Shown here piece after piece: positions 8,620 through 17,742 of a DNA stretch of 64,000 nucleotides (position 1 is its first letter; the number at the start of each line of letters is the position of its first letter). The translations under genes were made by a program, and so were the position numbers. The stretch covers positions 62,001 to 126,000 of the forward strand of contig JAFATB010000002.1 in the NCBI GenBank assembly GCA_019244185.1. Reading direction: 5' to 3'. The DNA comes from Acidobacteriota bacterium (GTDB taxonomy: Bacteria > Acidobacteriota > Thermoanaerobaculia > Gp7-AA8). The notes under the pieces were generated by a model. It had not been told where the DNA came from. It ran no database searches and was given only the letters and a program-made list of their open reading frames with translations.

Positions 8620-9407
8620 AGGCTGTCTTCAAGACCACCGGCGGCGGCACCGGCCGCGATCCTCTCAAGGACGCGCAGCTGCTCTTCTCCGCCGGAGAAC
8701 GCATCTTCGCGCAGGGCGACCTCGGCACGGAGATGTTCATCATCCAGGAAGGCGAAGTGCAGATCGTCAAGCACATCGGCGGCGAATCGCACATCCTCTC
8801 GCGGCTCGAGAAAGGCGACTTCTTCGGCGAGATGGCGCTGCTCGAGGCGATGCCGCGCACCGCGGATGCCGTCGCCGTCACCGAGGTGCGCGCCGTCGCC
8901 ATCAACGGCTCGCGCTTCGACGAGATGCTGCGTAAGAACCCCGAAGTCGCCGTGCGCATCATCCGCAAGTACTCGAAGCGGCTGCGCGAGGCGAACGAAC
9001 TCCTCGAAAAGCTCGCCGGACGCGAAGTCGACGTCGATCATCTCGCGATGGACGCGACGGTTGTCGCTCCCGCCGAGAAAGCGACGCGCCATCGGCTCGT
9101 CGATCTCACCACCGGCACCGCGTTCTTCTTCAGCAACGCCGACGAGACGACCATCGGCCGCGCCGATCCGGTGACCGGGATTCTGCCCGACATAGATCTC
9201 ACGCCGGTCGACACGAACCGCTCCGTCTCGCGGCGTCACGCGAAGATCATCCGCTCCGGCGACTCGTACTACGTGCTCGAGGAAGTCGGCACCGTCAACG
9301 GCACGTACGTCAACGACCAGCGCATCCCCACCGGCGTGCCCGTGACGCTGCACAACACCGACCTGCTGAAGATCGGGCTCATCTCGATGAAGGCCGTCTT
9401 CGACTGA
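8616..9407 (+). CDS. Cyclic-nucleotide-binding domain plus FHA domain protein
   Basis: 263 residues. The N-terminal half is a cNMP-binding domain (about 25-140: IFAQGDLGTEMFIIQEGEV, GDFFGEMALLEAMPRTADAVAV). A short helical linker follows, then a C-terminal FHA domain (about 160-260: TTIGRADP, NRSVSRRHAKI, VGTVNGTYVNDQRI). The FHA phosphothreonine-binding residues Arg, Ser-Arg-Arg-His and Asn-Gly-Thr are present. There is no DNA-binding domain, so it is not a Crp-type regulator; it probably links a cyclic nucleotide to binding of a Thr-phosphorylated partner. It is coupled to the carboxypeptidase by ATGA overlap, and recG starts 5 nt after its stop. Confidence 0.85.
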   Translation: MKAVFKTTGGGTGRDPLKDAQLLFSAGERIFAQGDLGTEMFIIQEGEVQIVKHIGGESHILSRLEKGDFFGEMALLEAMPRTADAVAVTEVRAVAINGSRFDEMLRKNPEVAVRIIRKYSKRLREANELLEKLAGREVDVDHLAMDATVVAPAEKATRHRLVDLTTGTAFFFSNADETTIGRADPVTGILPDIDLTPVDTNRSVSRRHAKIIRSGDSYYVLEEVGTVNGTYVNDQRIPTGVPVTLHNTDLLKIGLISMKAVFD

Positions 9408-9412
9408 TCGTC

Positions 9413-11485
9413 GTGCCGCTCGCGCCCGACACGCCGCTGCAGTTCGTCAAAGGCGTCGGCCAGGGTCGCGCCGCCGCGCTCGAAGCCGCCGGCCTCACCA
9501 CCGTTCGCGATCTCCTCTTCTTCTTCCCCTTCCGCTACGAAGACCGTCGCCATCCGACGCGCATCGCCGACCTCGGGCGTCGCATCGACACGCCCGTGCT
9601 CCTGCGTGGCCGCGTCACGTCGGCGCACGCGGGCGTCACGCGTTTCAAGCGGATGCGCATCTTCGAGGCGGTGCTCGACGACGGCACGGGCTCGGTCAAG
9701 CTGATCTGGTTCAATCAGGCGTATCTCGCCGAGCAGATCCAGCGCGGCGACCGCCTCTCGGTGTACGGCGCGCCGCGTTCGAGCGGCTATCGCGCGCTTT
9801 CGATCGAAAGTCCTGACTGGGAAAAGTTCGAAGGCGACGAGGACGATGAAGGCGCGATCGTCCCGATCTACTCCAAAGTCGGTAATCTGCAGCCGAAGTT
9901 CGTCCGGCGCCTCGTCGCGACCGCACTTGAAGCGTTACCTCAGCTTTCCGATCCGCTATCGGACGACCTGCGCGCGCGGCTCGGCGTCACGGATCTCCCT
10001 ACGGCCATCCGCGCGCTCCATCAGCCGCCGGAGCTCGACGACGCATTTCTGCGCCAGCGCTCGCCGGCGCACCTGCGCGTCATCCTGCAGGAGTTCTTCA
10101 CGCTGCAGCTCGCGTTGCGCGTGCGCCGCGTCGCGGAAGAAGTGGCGAAGAAGTCGCGGACGATCCGCGTCGACGACGAGCTGCGCGAGGAGGTACGGCG
10201 CATCCTGCCGTTCCAGCTCACGGGTGCACAGAAACGTGTGCTACGTGAGATCGCCGACGATTTGCAGAGCGACCGTCCGATGTACCGCCTGCTGCAGGGC
10301 GACGTCGGCAGCGGCAAGACCATCGTCGCGCTCATCGCCGCGGTGCTGATGATCCGCAACGGCCATCAGGTGGCGCTGCTGGCGCCGACCGAGATCCTCG
10401 TCGAGCAGCACTACCAGCGCATTCGTCAACTACTTGACCAAAGTGGAATCGTGCTCGCGCGCGCGACCGGCTCGATGGTCGCCGGCGAGCGGCGTACGCT
10501 GCTCGCCGGTCTGCGCACCGGCTACATCCAGCTGGTCGTCGGCACGCACGCGCTGCTCGAGGAGCGCGTCACGTTCCAGTCCCTCGGCCTGGCCATCGTC
10601 GACGAGCAGCATCGCTTCGGCGTCGAGCAGCGGCAGAAACTCTTCGCGAAGGGCGAGCTGCCGGACATCCTTGTGATGACCGCGACGCCGATCCCGCGGT
10701 CGCTCGCGCTGGCCATCTACGGCGACCTCGAGCTCTCCGTGATCGACGAGCTTCCGCCGGGACGCCAGCGCATCAAGACCGTCGTGCGTGCGTCGCACGA
10801 GGTCGAGCGCGTGTACGACTTCATCGACTCCGAGATCGACGCCGGCGCGCAGACGTACATCGTCTATCCGATCATCGAGGAGTCGGAGAAGACGAACCTC
10901 AAGCCGCTGTCGCAGGGCTTCGCGTCGATGCAGCAGCGCTTTCCGAACCGCCGCGTGGCGATGCTGCACGGGCGCATGAAGAGCGACGAGAAGGACGCGG
11001 TCATGCAGCGCTTCAAGCGCGGCGAGATCGATATCCTCGTCGCAACGACCGTCATCGAAGTCGGCATCGACGTCCCGAACGCGTCGATGATGCTCATCGT
11101 CGACGCCGACCGCTTCGGCCTCTCGCAGCTGCATCAGTTGCGCGGCCGCGTCGGACGTGGCGAGCGAAAGTCGTACTGTGTGCTCGTGCACGACGACACG
11201 ATCGCCGGCGAGGCGCGCGACCGTCTGCTCGCGTTCGAGCGTTCTCGAGATGGCTTCGACGTCGCCGAGCAGGACCTTCAGATCCGCGGCCCCGGCGAGT
11301 TCCTCGGCACGCGTCAATCCGGCGCGATGCGCTTCCGCTTCGGCAACATCGTCCGCGACTACGACCTCATGGAAAAGGCGCGCGACCTCGCCATCGCCGT
11401 GACCGCCGAGAGTCTGCCCCGTGCCGAAGAGACCGCGCGCGCACTCCTCGGCATGCCCGTGCCCGAGGCGACGGAACGCGACTGA
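9413..11485 (+). CDS. recG: ATP-dependent DNA helicase RecG
   Basis: RecG remodels stalled forks and Holliday junctions. 690 residues: wedge/OB-fold region (VLLRGRVTSAHAG, DDGTGSVKLIWFNQ), Walker A QGDVGSGKTIVAL, DEQH box IVDEQHRFGVEQRQ, motif III MTATPIPRSLAL, and C-terminal helicase motifs (VATTVIEVGIDVPNAS, QLRGRVGRGERKSYC). It starts at GTG, 5 nt after the previous stop. It converges on the hybrid kinase gene with a 20-nt gap containing a GGTTAACCGCGTTAAC repeat. Confidence 0.97.
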   Translation: MPLAPDTPLQFVKGVGQGRAAALEAAGLTTVRDLLFFFPFRYEDRRHPTRIADLGRRIDTPVLLRGRVTSAHAGVTRFKRMRIFEAVLDDGTGSVKLIWFNQAYLAEQIQRGDRLSVYGAPRSSGYRALSIESPDWEKFEGDEDDEGAIVPIYSKVGNLQPKFVRRLVATALEALPQLSDPLSDDLRARLGVTDLPTAIRALHQPPELDDAFLRQRSPAHLRVILQEFFTLQLALRVRRVAEEVAKKSRTIRVDDELREEVRRILPFQLTGAQKRVLREIADDLQSDRPMYRLLQGDVGSGKTIVALIAAVLMIRNGHQVALLAPTEILVEQHYQRIRQLLDQSGIVLARATGSMVAGERRTLLAGLRTGYIQLVVGTHALLEERVTFQSLGLAIVDEQHRFGVEQRQKLFAKGELPDILVMTATPIPRSLALAIYGDLELSVIDELPPGRQRIKTVVRASHEVERVYDFIDSEIDAGAQTYIVYPIIEESEKTNLKPLSQGFASMQQRFPNRRVAMLHGRMKSDEKDAVMQRFKRGEIDILVATTVIEVGIDVPNASMMLIVDADRFGLSQLHQLRGRVGRGERKSYCVLVHDDTIAGEARDRLLAFERSRDGFDVAEQDLQIRGPGEFLGTRQSGAMRFRFGNIVRDYDLMEKARDLAIAVTAESLPRAEETARALLGMPVPEATERD

Positions 11486-11505
11486 CAGCCCTGCGGTTAA
11501 CCGCG

Positions 11506-13992
11506 TTAACTGGAGAGCGCCTCGTGCACCGTCTTCACCACCGTCATCGGATCGACCGGCTTCGGCAGGTGATAGTCGAAGCCGCCAGCGAGGATGCGGT
11601 CGCGGTCGGCGGGTGACGCGTACGCCGTGACGGCGATGGCGGGCAAGTGCTGCGACCCACGCTCTTCCGAACGGATGCGGAGCATGAGCGACATCCCGTC
11701 TTCGCCCGGCATGGCGATGTCGCTGACGACGACGTTCGGCTTCAGCGTCTCGAGCGACGCCACCGCCGCGGCGACGGAATCGACGGCTGTGACGCGCGCG
11801 CCGAAGCTCTGCAACGCCGCGCTGAGCATCAAGCGCGTATCGGTCTCGTCCTCGACGAGCAGCACCGAGACACCGTCGAGCTCGAGCGGCGAGCCGGCGA
11901 CTTCCACCGGCGCGGGTGAAGCCGCGCGCGCGGTCACCGGCAGCGTCAGCGTGAACGTCGCGCCGCATCCTTCGCCTTCGCTCTCCGCGATCACGCTGCC
12001 GCCGTGCAGCTCGACGATGCTCTTCACGATGGCGAGGCCGAGGCCGAGGCCGCCGTGCGCGCGCGAGCTGCCGCTGTCGGCTTGGCGGAAGCGCTCGAAG
12101 ATGTAGGGCAGGAACTTGCGCGGGATACCGTTGCCGGTGTCGCGCACGATGATTTGCACTTCGCCGCTTTCCGGCGCGTCGAGCCGCACCGCGACCGTGC
12201 CGCCGGACGGCGTGAACTTCACCGAATTCGAGAGCAGGTTCCACAGCACCTGCTGCAGCCGCGCGCCGTCCGCCACCGCGATGACCGGCGCCGTCGTGAG
12301 CGAGAGGTCGAGCTCGAGTTGTTTCGCGGCGAGACTCGGCCGCATCGCATCGATGGCCGCTTCGACGATCGCGCGCATGTCGACCGGTCCGACGTTGAGC
12401 TGCAGCTTGCCGGTGACGATGCGCGAGACGTCGAGGATGTCGTCGATGAGCTTCGCCTGCGCGCGCGTGCTGCGCTCGATCGTCTCGACCGCGAGCTGGA
12501 AATGCTCGGCCGCGAAATCGGTGCGCCGCAGCAGCGCGGCCCAGCCGAGCGTGGCCGTCATCGGCGTGCGGAGCTCGTGCGACAGCGTGACCAGGAACTC
12601 GTCCTTCGCGCGGTTCGCTTCCTGCGCCTGCCGGTACAAACGCGCGTTGTCGACGGCGTAGCCGGCGCGGCGACCGAGCTCGCAGGCGAGATCGAGATCG
12701 TCGTCATCGAAGCGGCGCTGCGGCTCGGAGGAGACGAGCGTGATCGCGCCGAGGCAGCGGCCGCCGGCGATGAGCGGTACGACCATGAACGACTCGGTGC
12801 CGAGCTCGCGCAGCGTGGCCACGACTTCCGGCCGGTCGGTGTACAGCGCCTCGGCGGCGGCGTAGTCGTATTCGCGAATGAGCCGCGGCTCGCGCGTGTC
12901 GATGACGTGGCGGATCAGACCCGAACGCTGCATCTGCGCGTCGTACGAGCGCATCTGCTCCATCGCCTCGCGCTTCGCCGGATCGTGGTGCAGGCCCGTA
13001 ACGCGCCGCACCTCGTTCTCGTCGATGACGTCGATCGTGCACCAGTCGGCGAGGTCCGGCACGACGAGCTGCGCGACGTGGCCGAGCGTGACCTCGTAGT
13101 CGAGCGACGACGACAGGATCGCGGAGACTTCGCTGAGGAACGCGTTGCGGCGCTCGGTCAGTTTCTGTTGCGTGATGTCGAGTGAGACGCCGCGCGTGAC
13201 CTCGAGGCCGTTCTCCAGTTTCTGCGCGAGCCGCACCTCGGACCACACGATGCGGCCGTCGCTGCGGCGCACGCGGTGATGGTGGATCTGCGGCTGCGCG
13301 GCGGAGACGAGGACGTCTTCCAGAAGAATGTCCGTCGTGAAATAAGGATTCGCGTACCACGCCGCCGGGCTGTAGCCGAGGAGCGATTCGATCTGCTCGC
13401 TGACGAAAGTGACGGTGTGGTCGCCTTCAGGTGGGCGCACCGACTCCCACACGACGCCGGGGATGTTTGCGACGAGCGTGTTCAGGCGATCGCGTTCGAG
13501 CGCGAGCGCGGCTTCCACGCGGACGCGCGCGACGCCGAATGCGATCTGTCCCGCGATCGTCTGCGCGAGCTCGATCTCGTTGTCGTCGCACGCGTGCGGC
13601 TCGGCGTAGTACAGCATGAACTTCCCGATGACGCCGCCGCGATACACCAGCGGAAAGAAGCCGAGCGCGCGAATCCCTTCAGATGCGAAGACGGGTTCGT
13701 AGCCGGCGAGCGAGGCGTCCGTCGTCACGTCCGCGACGCAGATCGGCCGCGCGTTTTCCGAACGCGGCGTCCACGGCGTGTGGCCGTTCACGGCGCGGCG
13801 GTAGTCGTCGGAGAGGCCACGCCACGCGACGAAGCTCATCACCTCGTGCTCGTCGAAGAGAAGCACGGACGCGCGCGCGACGGCGAGGGCTTCCTGCAGT
13901 GCGTCGAGCGCGGCGTCGTAGACTGCTTCCAGCGTCGTTGCACGGCTCAGGGCGTCGGTGAGATGTGCAACCGCGGAGAGACCGGTGGCCAT
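11506..13992 (-). CDS. Hybrid sensor histidine kinase (GAF-PAS-GAF-HisKA-HATPase-receiver)
   Basis: About 828 residues, no membrane helices, so a cytosolic sensor. Order: GAF-like domain (about 15-165), PAS (about 180-300, VVWESVRPPEG, IESLLGYSPAAWY), second GAF (about 310-460), HisKA with phosphoacceptor His in TLSHELRTPMT, HATPase (NLLSNSVKFTP, RDTGNGIP, GGLGLGLAIVKSIV) and a C-terminal receiver (LLVEDETDTR, phosphoacceptor Asp in VVSDIAMPGEDG, Lys in LPKPVDP). No response regulator or output protein is adjacent, so its target is unknown. I start at MATGLSAV because TACAAT lies 10 nt upstream; an open in-frame GTG exists 66 nt further up. Confidence 0.9.
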   Translation of the reverse strand: MATGLSAVAHLTDALSRATTLEAVYDAALDALQEALAVARASVLLFDEHEVMSFVAWRGLSDDYRRAVNGHTPWTPRSENARPICVADVTTDASLAGYEPVFASEGIRALGFFPLVYRGGVIGKFMLYYAEPHACDDNEIELAQTIAGQIAFGVARVRVEAALALERDRLNTLVANIPGVVWESVRPPEGDHTVTFVSEQIESLLGYSPAAWYANPYFTTDILLEDVLVSAAQPQIHHHRVRRSDGRIVWSEVRLAQKLENGLEVTRGVSLDITQQKLTERRNAFLSEVSAILSSSLDYEVTLGHVAQLVVPDLADWCTIDVIDENEVRRVTGLHHDPAKREAMEQMRSYDAQMQRSGLIRHVIDTREPRLIREYDYAAAEALYTDRPEVVATLRELGTESFMVVPLIAGGRCLGAITLVSSEPQRRFDDDDLDLACELGRRAGYAVDNARLYRQAQEANRAKDEFLVTLSHELRTPMTATLGWAALLRRTDFAAEHFQLAVETIERSTRAQAKLIDDILDVSRIVTGKLQLNVGPVDMRAIVEAAIDAMRPSLAAKQLELDLSLTTAPVIAVADGARLQQVLWNLLSNSVKFTPSGGTVAVRLDAPESGEVQIIVRDTGNGIPRKFLPYIFERFRQADSGSSRAHGGLGLGLAIVKSIVELHGGSVIAESEGEGCGATFTLTLPVTARAASPAPVEVAGSPLELDGVSVLLVEDETDTRLMLSAALQSFGARVTAVDSVAAAVASLETLKPNVVVSDIAMPGEDGMSLMLRIRSEERGSQHLPAIAVTAYASPADRDRILAGGFDYHLPKPVDPMTVVKTVHEALSS

Positions 13993-14002
13993 GGGGACGT
14001 CG

Positions 14003-14008
14003 ATTGTA
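14003..14008 (-). promoter_or_regulatory. -10 element of the hybrid kinase gene
   Basis: On the minus strand TACAAT lies 10 nt upstream of the ATG at 13992, which predicts a leader of only about 3 nt. No clear -35 box. It overlaps the -35 hexamer of the divergent trpS promoter, so the two promoters would compete for polymerase. Confidence 0.4.
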
Positions 14009-14033
14009 CGCCGCGCGACAACGTTGCTACACT
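14004..14033 (+). promoter_or_regulatory. Sigma-70 type promoter of trpS
   Basis: TTGTAC (14004-14009), 18-nt spacer, TACACT (14028-14033) preceded by TGC as an extended -10. Initiation is expected near 14040, leaving a leader of about 28 nt before the TTG start of trpS. It is divergent from and overlaps the hybrid kinase promoter. Confidence 0.5.
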
Positions 14034-14067
14034 GCGCCGTCCTAATCTGACCCGCCACGAGTCGCCT

Positions 14068-15075
14068 TTGAATTCATCCTCGCAAATCGTTCTCAGCGGC
14101 CTTCGCCCCACGGGGCGCGTCCACCTCGGCAACTACTTCGGCGCGGTGCGCAACTGGGTCGAACTGCAGGACCGCTATCGCTGCTACTACTTCGTCGCCG
14201 ACTGGCACGCGCTGACGTCCGATTACGCCGATCCGTCGAAAGTGCGGCAGGCGACGTTCGACGCCGTCGCCGACTATCTCGCCGCCGGTATGGATCCGGA
14301 GAAGGCGACGGTCTTCCTGCAGTCGGATGTGAAAGAGCACGCGGAGCTCCATCTGCTGCTCTCGATGGTCACGCCGCTGCCGTGGCTCGAGCGCGTGCCG
14401 ACGTTCAAGGATCAGCAGGCGCAGCTCGAGGACAAAGATCTCAACACCTACGGCTTCCTCGGATATCCGCTGCTGCAGACCGCCGACATCATTCTCTATC
14501 GCGCGGCGTACGTGCCGGTGGGTGAGGACCAGGCCTCGCATCTCGAGCTCTCGCGCGAGATCGTGCGGCGCTTCAACAACTTCTACGGTCCGGTCTTCCC
14601 CGAGCCGCAGCCGCTCTTCACCGCGACGCCGAAGGTGCCGGGGCTCGACGGGCGGAAGATGTCGAAGTCGTACGGCAACACCATCGGCCTCACCGCGAGC
14701 GCCGACGAGATCCGCGCGCTCGTCTCGACGATGTTCACCGATCCCAATCGCGTGCGCCGCAGCGATCCGGGCAATCCCGACATCTGCAACCTCTTCCAGT
14801 TCCACAAGCTCTTCTCGGACGACGCGACCATCGCGCGCGTCGATCACGAGTGCCGCACCGCGCAGATCGGCTGCGTGCAGGACAAGCGGCTGCTCGCCGA
14901 CATCATCATCGAGAAGCTGCGGCCGATCCGCGAGCGCCGCGAGGAGATCGACCGCAATCCGTCCATCGTGTGGGATACGCTGCGCGAAGGTGGGAAGCGG
15001 GCGCGCGAGCGCGCGGGCGAGACCATGGCCAGCGTGCGCGACGCGATGAAGATCGGATTCCCCGAGCTGCGATGA
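14068..15075 (+). CDS. trpS: Tryptophanyl-tRNA synthetase
   Basis: A class I aminoacyl-tRNA synthetase that charges tRNA-Trp. 335 residues, the normal length. The HIGH-equivalent is VHLGNYFGA about 20 residues from the start and the KMSKS loop is intact in GRKMSKSYGNTI. Other family segments are GYPLLQTADIILY and VGEDQASHLELSREI. The start is TTG (NSSSQIVLSGLRPTGR), chosen because homologous proteins begin just before the VLSGLRPTG strand; the frame remains open far upstream across the kinase gene. Its stop overlaps the scpA ATG. Confidence 0.95.
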   Translation: MNSSSQIVLSGLRPTGRVHLGNYFGAVRNWVELQDRYRCYYFVADWHALTSDYADPSKVRQATFDAVADYLAAGMDPEKATVFLQSDVKEHAELHLLLSMVTPLPWLERVPTFKDQQAQLEDKDLNTYGFLGYPLLQTADIILYRAAYVPVGEDQASHLELSREIVRRFNNFYGPVFPEPQPLFTATPKVPGLDGRKMSKSYGNTIGLTASADEIRALVSTMFTDPNRVRRSDPGNPDICNLFQFHKLFSDDATIARVDHECRTAQIGCVQDKRLLADIIIEKLRPIRERREEIDRNPSIVWDTLREGGKRARERAGETMASVRDAMKIGFPELR

Positions 15076-15899
15076 GCGACGAAGAACGCCAGGAGAACGC
15101 CGCGGCGGCGGCCGCGCCGCCGTTCGACGACGAGCCGGAGGCGAGCGCGTATCAAATCACGCTGCCCGCGTTCCGCGGTCCGCTCGATCTCCTGCTGCAC
15201 CTCATCCGCAAGCACGAAGTCGACATCTACGACATCCCCATCGTCCTCATCACCAATCAGTACAACGCGTACCTCGACGCGATGACCGAGCTCGATCTCG
15301 ACATCGCCGCCGACTACATCTACATGGCCTCGCTGCTCATCAACATCAAGTCGCGCATGCTGCTGCCGCGCGACGAGACGGCGGACGAGCAGGGCGAGGA
15401 TCCGCGCAAGGAGCTCGTCGACCGCCTGGTCGAATACCAGCGTTTCAAGGCTGTCGCGGAGACGTTCGCGGAGCTCGACGTCGTGCGCATGGGCGTGTGG
15501 CCGCGGCCGCGCGTGCCGTTGCCCGGCGCGAACGAGCCGACGGAGCTCGATATGAGCGAGGTCGGCCTGTTCGATCTCATCGACGCGTTCCGCGGCGCGC
15601 TCGTGCGCTACCGCCAGAACCATCCGCAGTCGATCGAGCTGCAGCGTATCGTGCACAAGGTCTCGGAAAAGATGACCGAGCTGTACGTGAAGGTTCGCGA
15701 GAAGTCGCCGCTGCGCCTGCAGTGGTTTCTCGAAGGACGCGACCGCAACGAGCTGATCGCCGTCTTTCTGGCCACGCTCGAGCTCGTGCGCCTCGGCGGC
15801 ATCTCGCTGCGCCAGAGCGACACCTTCGGTGAGATTCTCGTCGCGGCGACGGAGACCGAGATCGACGCTGCGACGTTTGCGTTGTTCGACAACAGTTAG
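15072..15899 (+). CDS. scpA: Segregation and condensation protein A
   Basis: ScpA is the kleisin that bridges Smc heads in chromosome condensation. 275 residues. After an acidic/Ala-rich N-terminal stretch come the kleisin signatures ITLPAFRGPLDLLLHLIRK and VDIYDIPIV, then IAADYIYMASLLINIKSRML. The C-terminal winged-helix region (NELIAVFLATLELVRLGGI) is present. ATGA overlap with trpS; scpB follows immediately. The start MSDEERQ is fixed by that overlap. Confidence 0.95.
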   Translation: MSDEERQENAAAAAAPPFDDEPEASAYQITLPAFRGPLDLLLHLIRKHEVDIYDIPIVLITNQYNAYLDAMTELDLDIAADYIYMASLLINIKSRMLLPRDETADEQGEDPRKELVDRLVEYQRFKAVAETFAELDVVRMGVWPRPRVPLPGANEPTELDMSEVGLFDLIDAFRGALVRYRQNHPQSIELQRIVHKVSEKMTELYVKVREKSPLRLQWFLEGRDRNELIAVFLATLELVRLGGISLRQSDTFGEILVAATETEIDAATFALFDNS

Positions 15900-15916
15900 T
15901 GAACGGAAATTTACGA

Positions 15917-16726
15917 ATGCCGATGGAACCCAGTGAGCTTCGCGCGGCCCTCGAGGCCATCCTCTTCGTCAGCAGCGATCCGGTGAAGGTCGACGACCTC
16001 GCCGAGTCGTTCGCGGATGAAGGGAAGGACGCCATCGCCGCGCAGCTCGACGAGATCCGCCGCGCGCTCGAGGAGCACGCCGGCGGCTTCATGCTCGAAC
16101 AGACCGCCGGCGGCTGGCGTCTGGCCACGCGCGCCGAGCACGACGTCGTGCTGCGCAAGTACTTCGCGAAGAAAGGCGAGAACCGGATGTCGATCGCCGC
16201 GCTGGAGACGCTGGCCATCGTCGCGTACCGGCAGCCGATCACCGCGCCGGAAGTCTCGGACATCCGCGGCGTCAACTCGACCGGCGTGCTGCGCACGCTG
16301 CTCGAGCGCCGCATGATCCGTGTCTCGGGACGCAAGAACGTCGTCGGCAGTCCGTTCCTCTATCGCACGACGAAAGAGTTCCTCGTGCACTTCGGCCTCA
16401 ACGACATCCGCGATCTGCCGGCGCTCGAGGAGTTCGGCGATCTGATCGGCGAGAACATCAACGACGATCTCGTCGCCGCGATCCACAACGCCGAGCTCGC
16501 GCCCGCGCCGGTTGAGGAAATGAGCGAAGAGGTCAGCGAAGAAGCGACGGAAGTCGCGGACGAGAATGCAGGCGAGGAGCATGCAGTCGTCGCGGAAGTG
16601 AGCGACGAATCGCGCGCGAACGGTGAGAACGAGTCGGGCAACGACGACAGCAACAGCGACAACACGAGCGTCGCACCCGAGGAAGTTCAGTTAGAATCGA
16701 GCGCCAGCGATCCAGTAGAAGAGTGA
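15917..16726 (+). CDS. scpB: Segregation and condensation protein B
   Basis: ScpB is the dimeric winged-helix partner of ScpA in the Smc complex. About 269 residues: ELRAALEAILFVSSDPV at the N-terminus, the diagnostic ALETLAIVAYRQPITAPEVSDIRGV, and GRKNVVGSPFLYRTTKEFLVHFGL. The last 70 residues are an acidic Glu/Asp/Ser tail. I use the ATG with a GGAA upstream; a GTG overlapping the scpA stop (15899) is an alternative giving six more residues. Confidence 0.94.
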   Translation: MPMEPSELRAALEAILFVSSDPVKVDDLAESFADEGKDAIAAQLDEIRRALEEHAGGFMLEQTAGGWRLATRAEHDVVLRKYFAKKGENRMSIAALETLAIVAYRQPITAPEVSDIRGVNSTGVLRTLLERRMIRVSGRKNVVGSPFLYRTTKEFLVHFGLNDIRDLPALEEFGDLIGENINDDLVAAIHNAELAPAPVEEMSEEVSEEATEVADENAGEEHAVVAEVSDESRANGENESGNDDSNSDNTSVAPEEVQLESSASDPVEE

Positions 16727-17736
16727 TGGAACTCGAGCGACTGCAAAAGATCATCGCGCATGCCGGCTTCGCCTCGCGCAGGGAAGCGGAAACGATGATC
16801 CGGGAGGGGCGGGTCACGGTGAACGGCCGCGTCGTCACCGAGCTCGGAAGCCGCGCCGACGCCGCGCACGATCACATCAAAGTCGACGGGAAGCTCATCA
16901 CCCGCGCCGAGACGCATCGCTACATCCTGCTCTACAAGCCGCGCGAGGTGATGTCGACCGTCACCGATCCGGAAGGCCGCAAGACCGCGGTCGATCTCGT
17001 CAAAGGCGTCCGCGAGCGCATCTATCCGGTCGGACGTCTCGATTATCAATCCGAGGGCTTGCTGCTGCTGACGAATGACGGCGACCTCGCGTACAAGGTC
17101 TCGCATCCGAAGCACGGCAGCGTGAAGACCTATCACGTGAAAGTGCGCGGCGTGCCCGACGAGCGCATCATCGGCAAGCTCGAACGCGGCATCACCATCG
17201 AAGGCAAGCGCACCGTCCCGTGCGAGATCGCGCGGATGAAGACGACGGGACGCGGCGAGGACGAAGGCAACAGCTGGTACGAAGTGAAGCTGCGCGAAGG
17301 GCGCAACCAGCAGATCCGCAAGATGTTCAAAGCGGTCGGCCATCCCGTGTCGAAGCTGCGCCGCGTGGCCATCGGACCGATCGCCGATCCGAAGCTCGCC
17401 GCGGGCGACTGGCGCGAGCTCACGAAGTCCGAAGTGAAGATGCTCGCCACGATGCAGGAGATGCCGAAGCCGAAGCCGCGCCGCACGGCCGCGCATCCAT
17501 CGAAGAAGAAGACCACGGCGCCGGCGAAGCGCGGCGCGAGCCCGCGCGCGAAGACGCACGCCACCGCGCGACCCGCAGCCGGCGCATCGCGCGGCAAGAG
17601 CGCGAAGCCCGCGCACAAATCCGCCGCGCACAAGTCCGCGCAGCCCGCCGGTCGGATGCCCGTTCGCAAATCCAGCTCGCGAAAATCCGGCGGCGGACGC
17701 GGCACGGCCGCGCCGGCGCGTCGCGAGCGCGGATAG
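16726..17736 (+). CDS. rluB: 23S rRNA pseudouridine synthase, RsuA/RluB family
   Basis: It isomerises a uridine in 23S rRNA (RluB-type, U2605 in E. coli numbering by family). 336 residues: S4 domain (LQKIIAHAGFASRREAETMI), catalytic Asp in GRLDYQSEGLLLLTNDG, and LREGRNQQIRKMFKAVGHPV. An extra C-terminal tail of about 95 residues is rich in Lys, Arg, Ala and Pro (KPKPRRTAAHPSKKKTTAP and onward), much longer than in E. coli RluB and probably a disordered RNA-binding extension. The ATG overlaps the scpB stop (TGATG). Confidence 0.92.
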   Translation: MELERLQKIIAHAGFASRREAETMIREGRVTVNGRVVTELGSRADAAHDHIKVDGKLITRAETHRYILLYKPREVMSTVTDPEGRKTAVDLVKGVRERIYPVGRLDYQSEGLLLLTNDGDLAYKVSHPKHGSVKTYHVKVRGVPDERIIGKLERGITIEGKRTVPCEIARMKTTGRGEDEGNSWYEVKLREGRNQQIRKMFKAVGHPVSKLRRVAIGPIADPKLAAGDWRELTKSEVKMLATMQEMPKPKPRRTAAHPSKKKTTAPAKRGASPRAKTHATARPAAGASRGKSAKPAHKSAAHKSAQPAGRMPVRKSSSRKSGGGRGTAAPARRERG

Positions 17737-17742
17737 ACGCCG

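Noticed and set aside
10430..12244. A 604-codon minus-strand open frame across recG and the kinase
   Set aside because: It crosses two real genes on both strands and has no start signal or recognisable domain.
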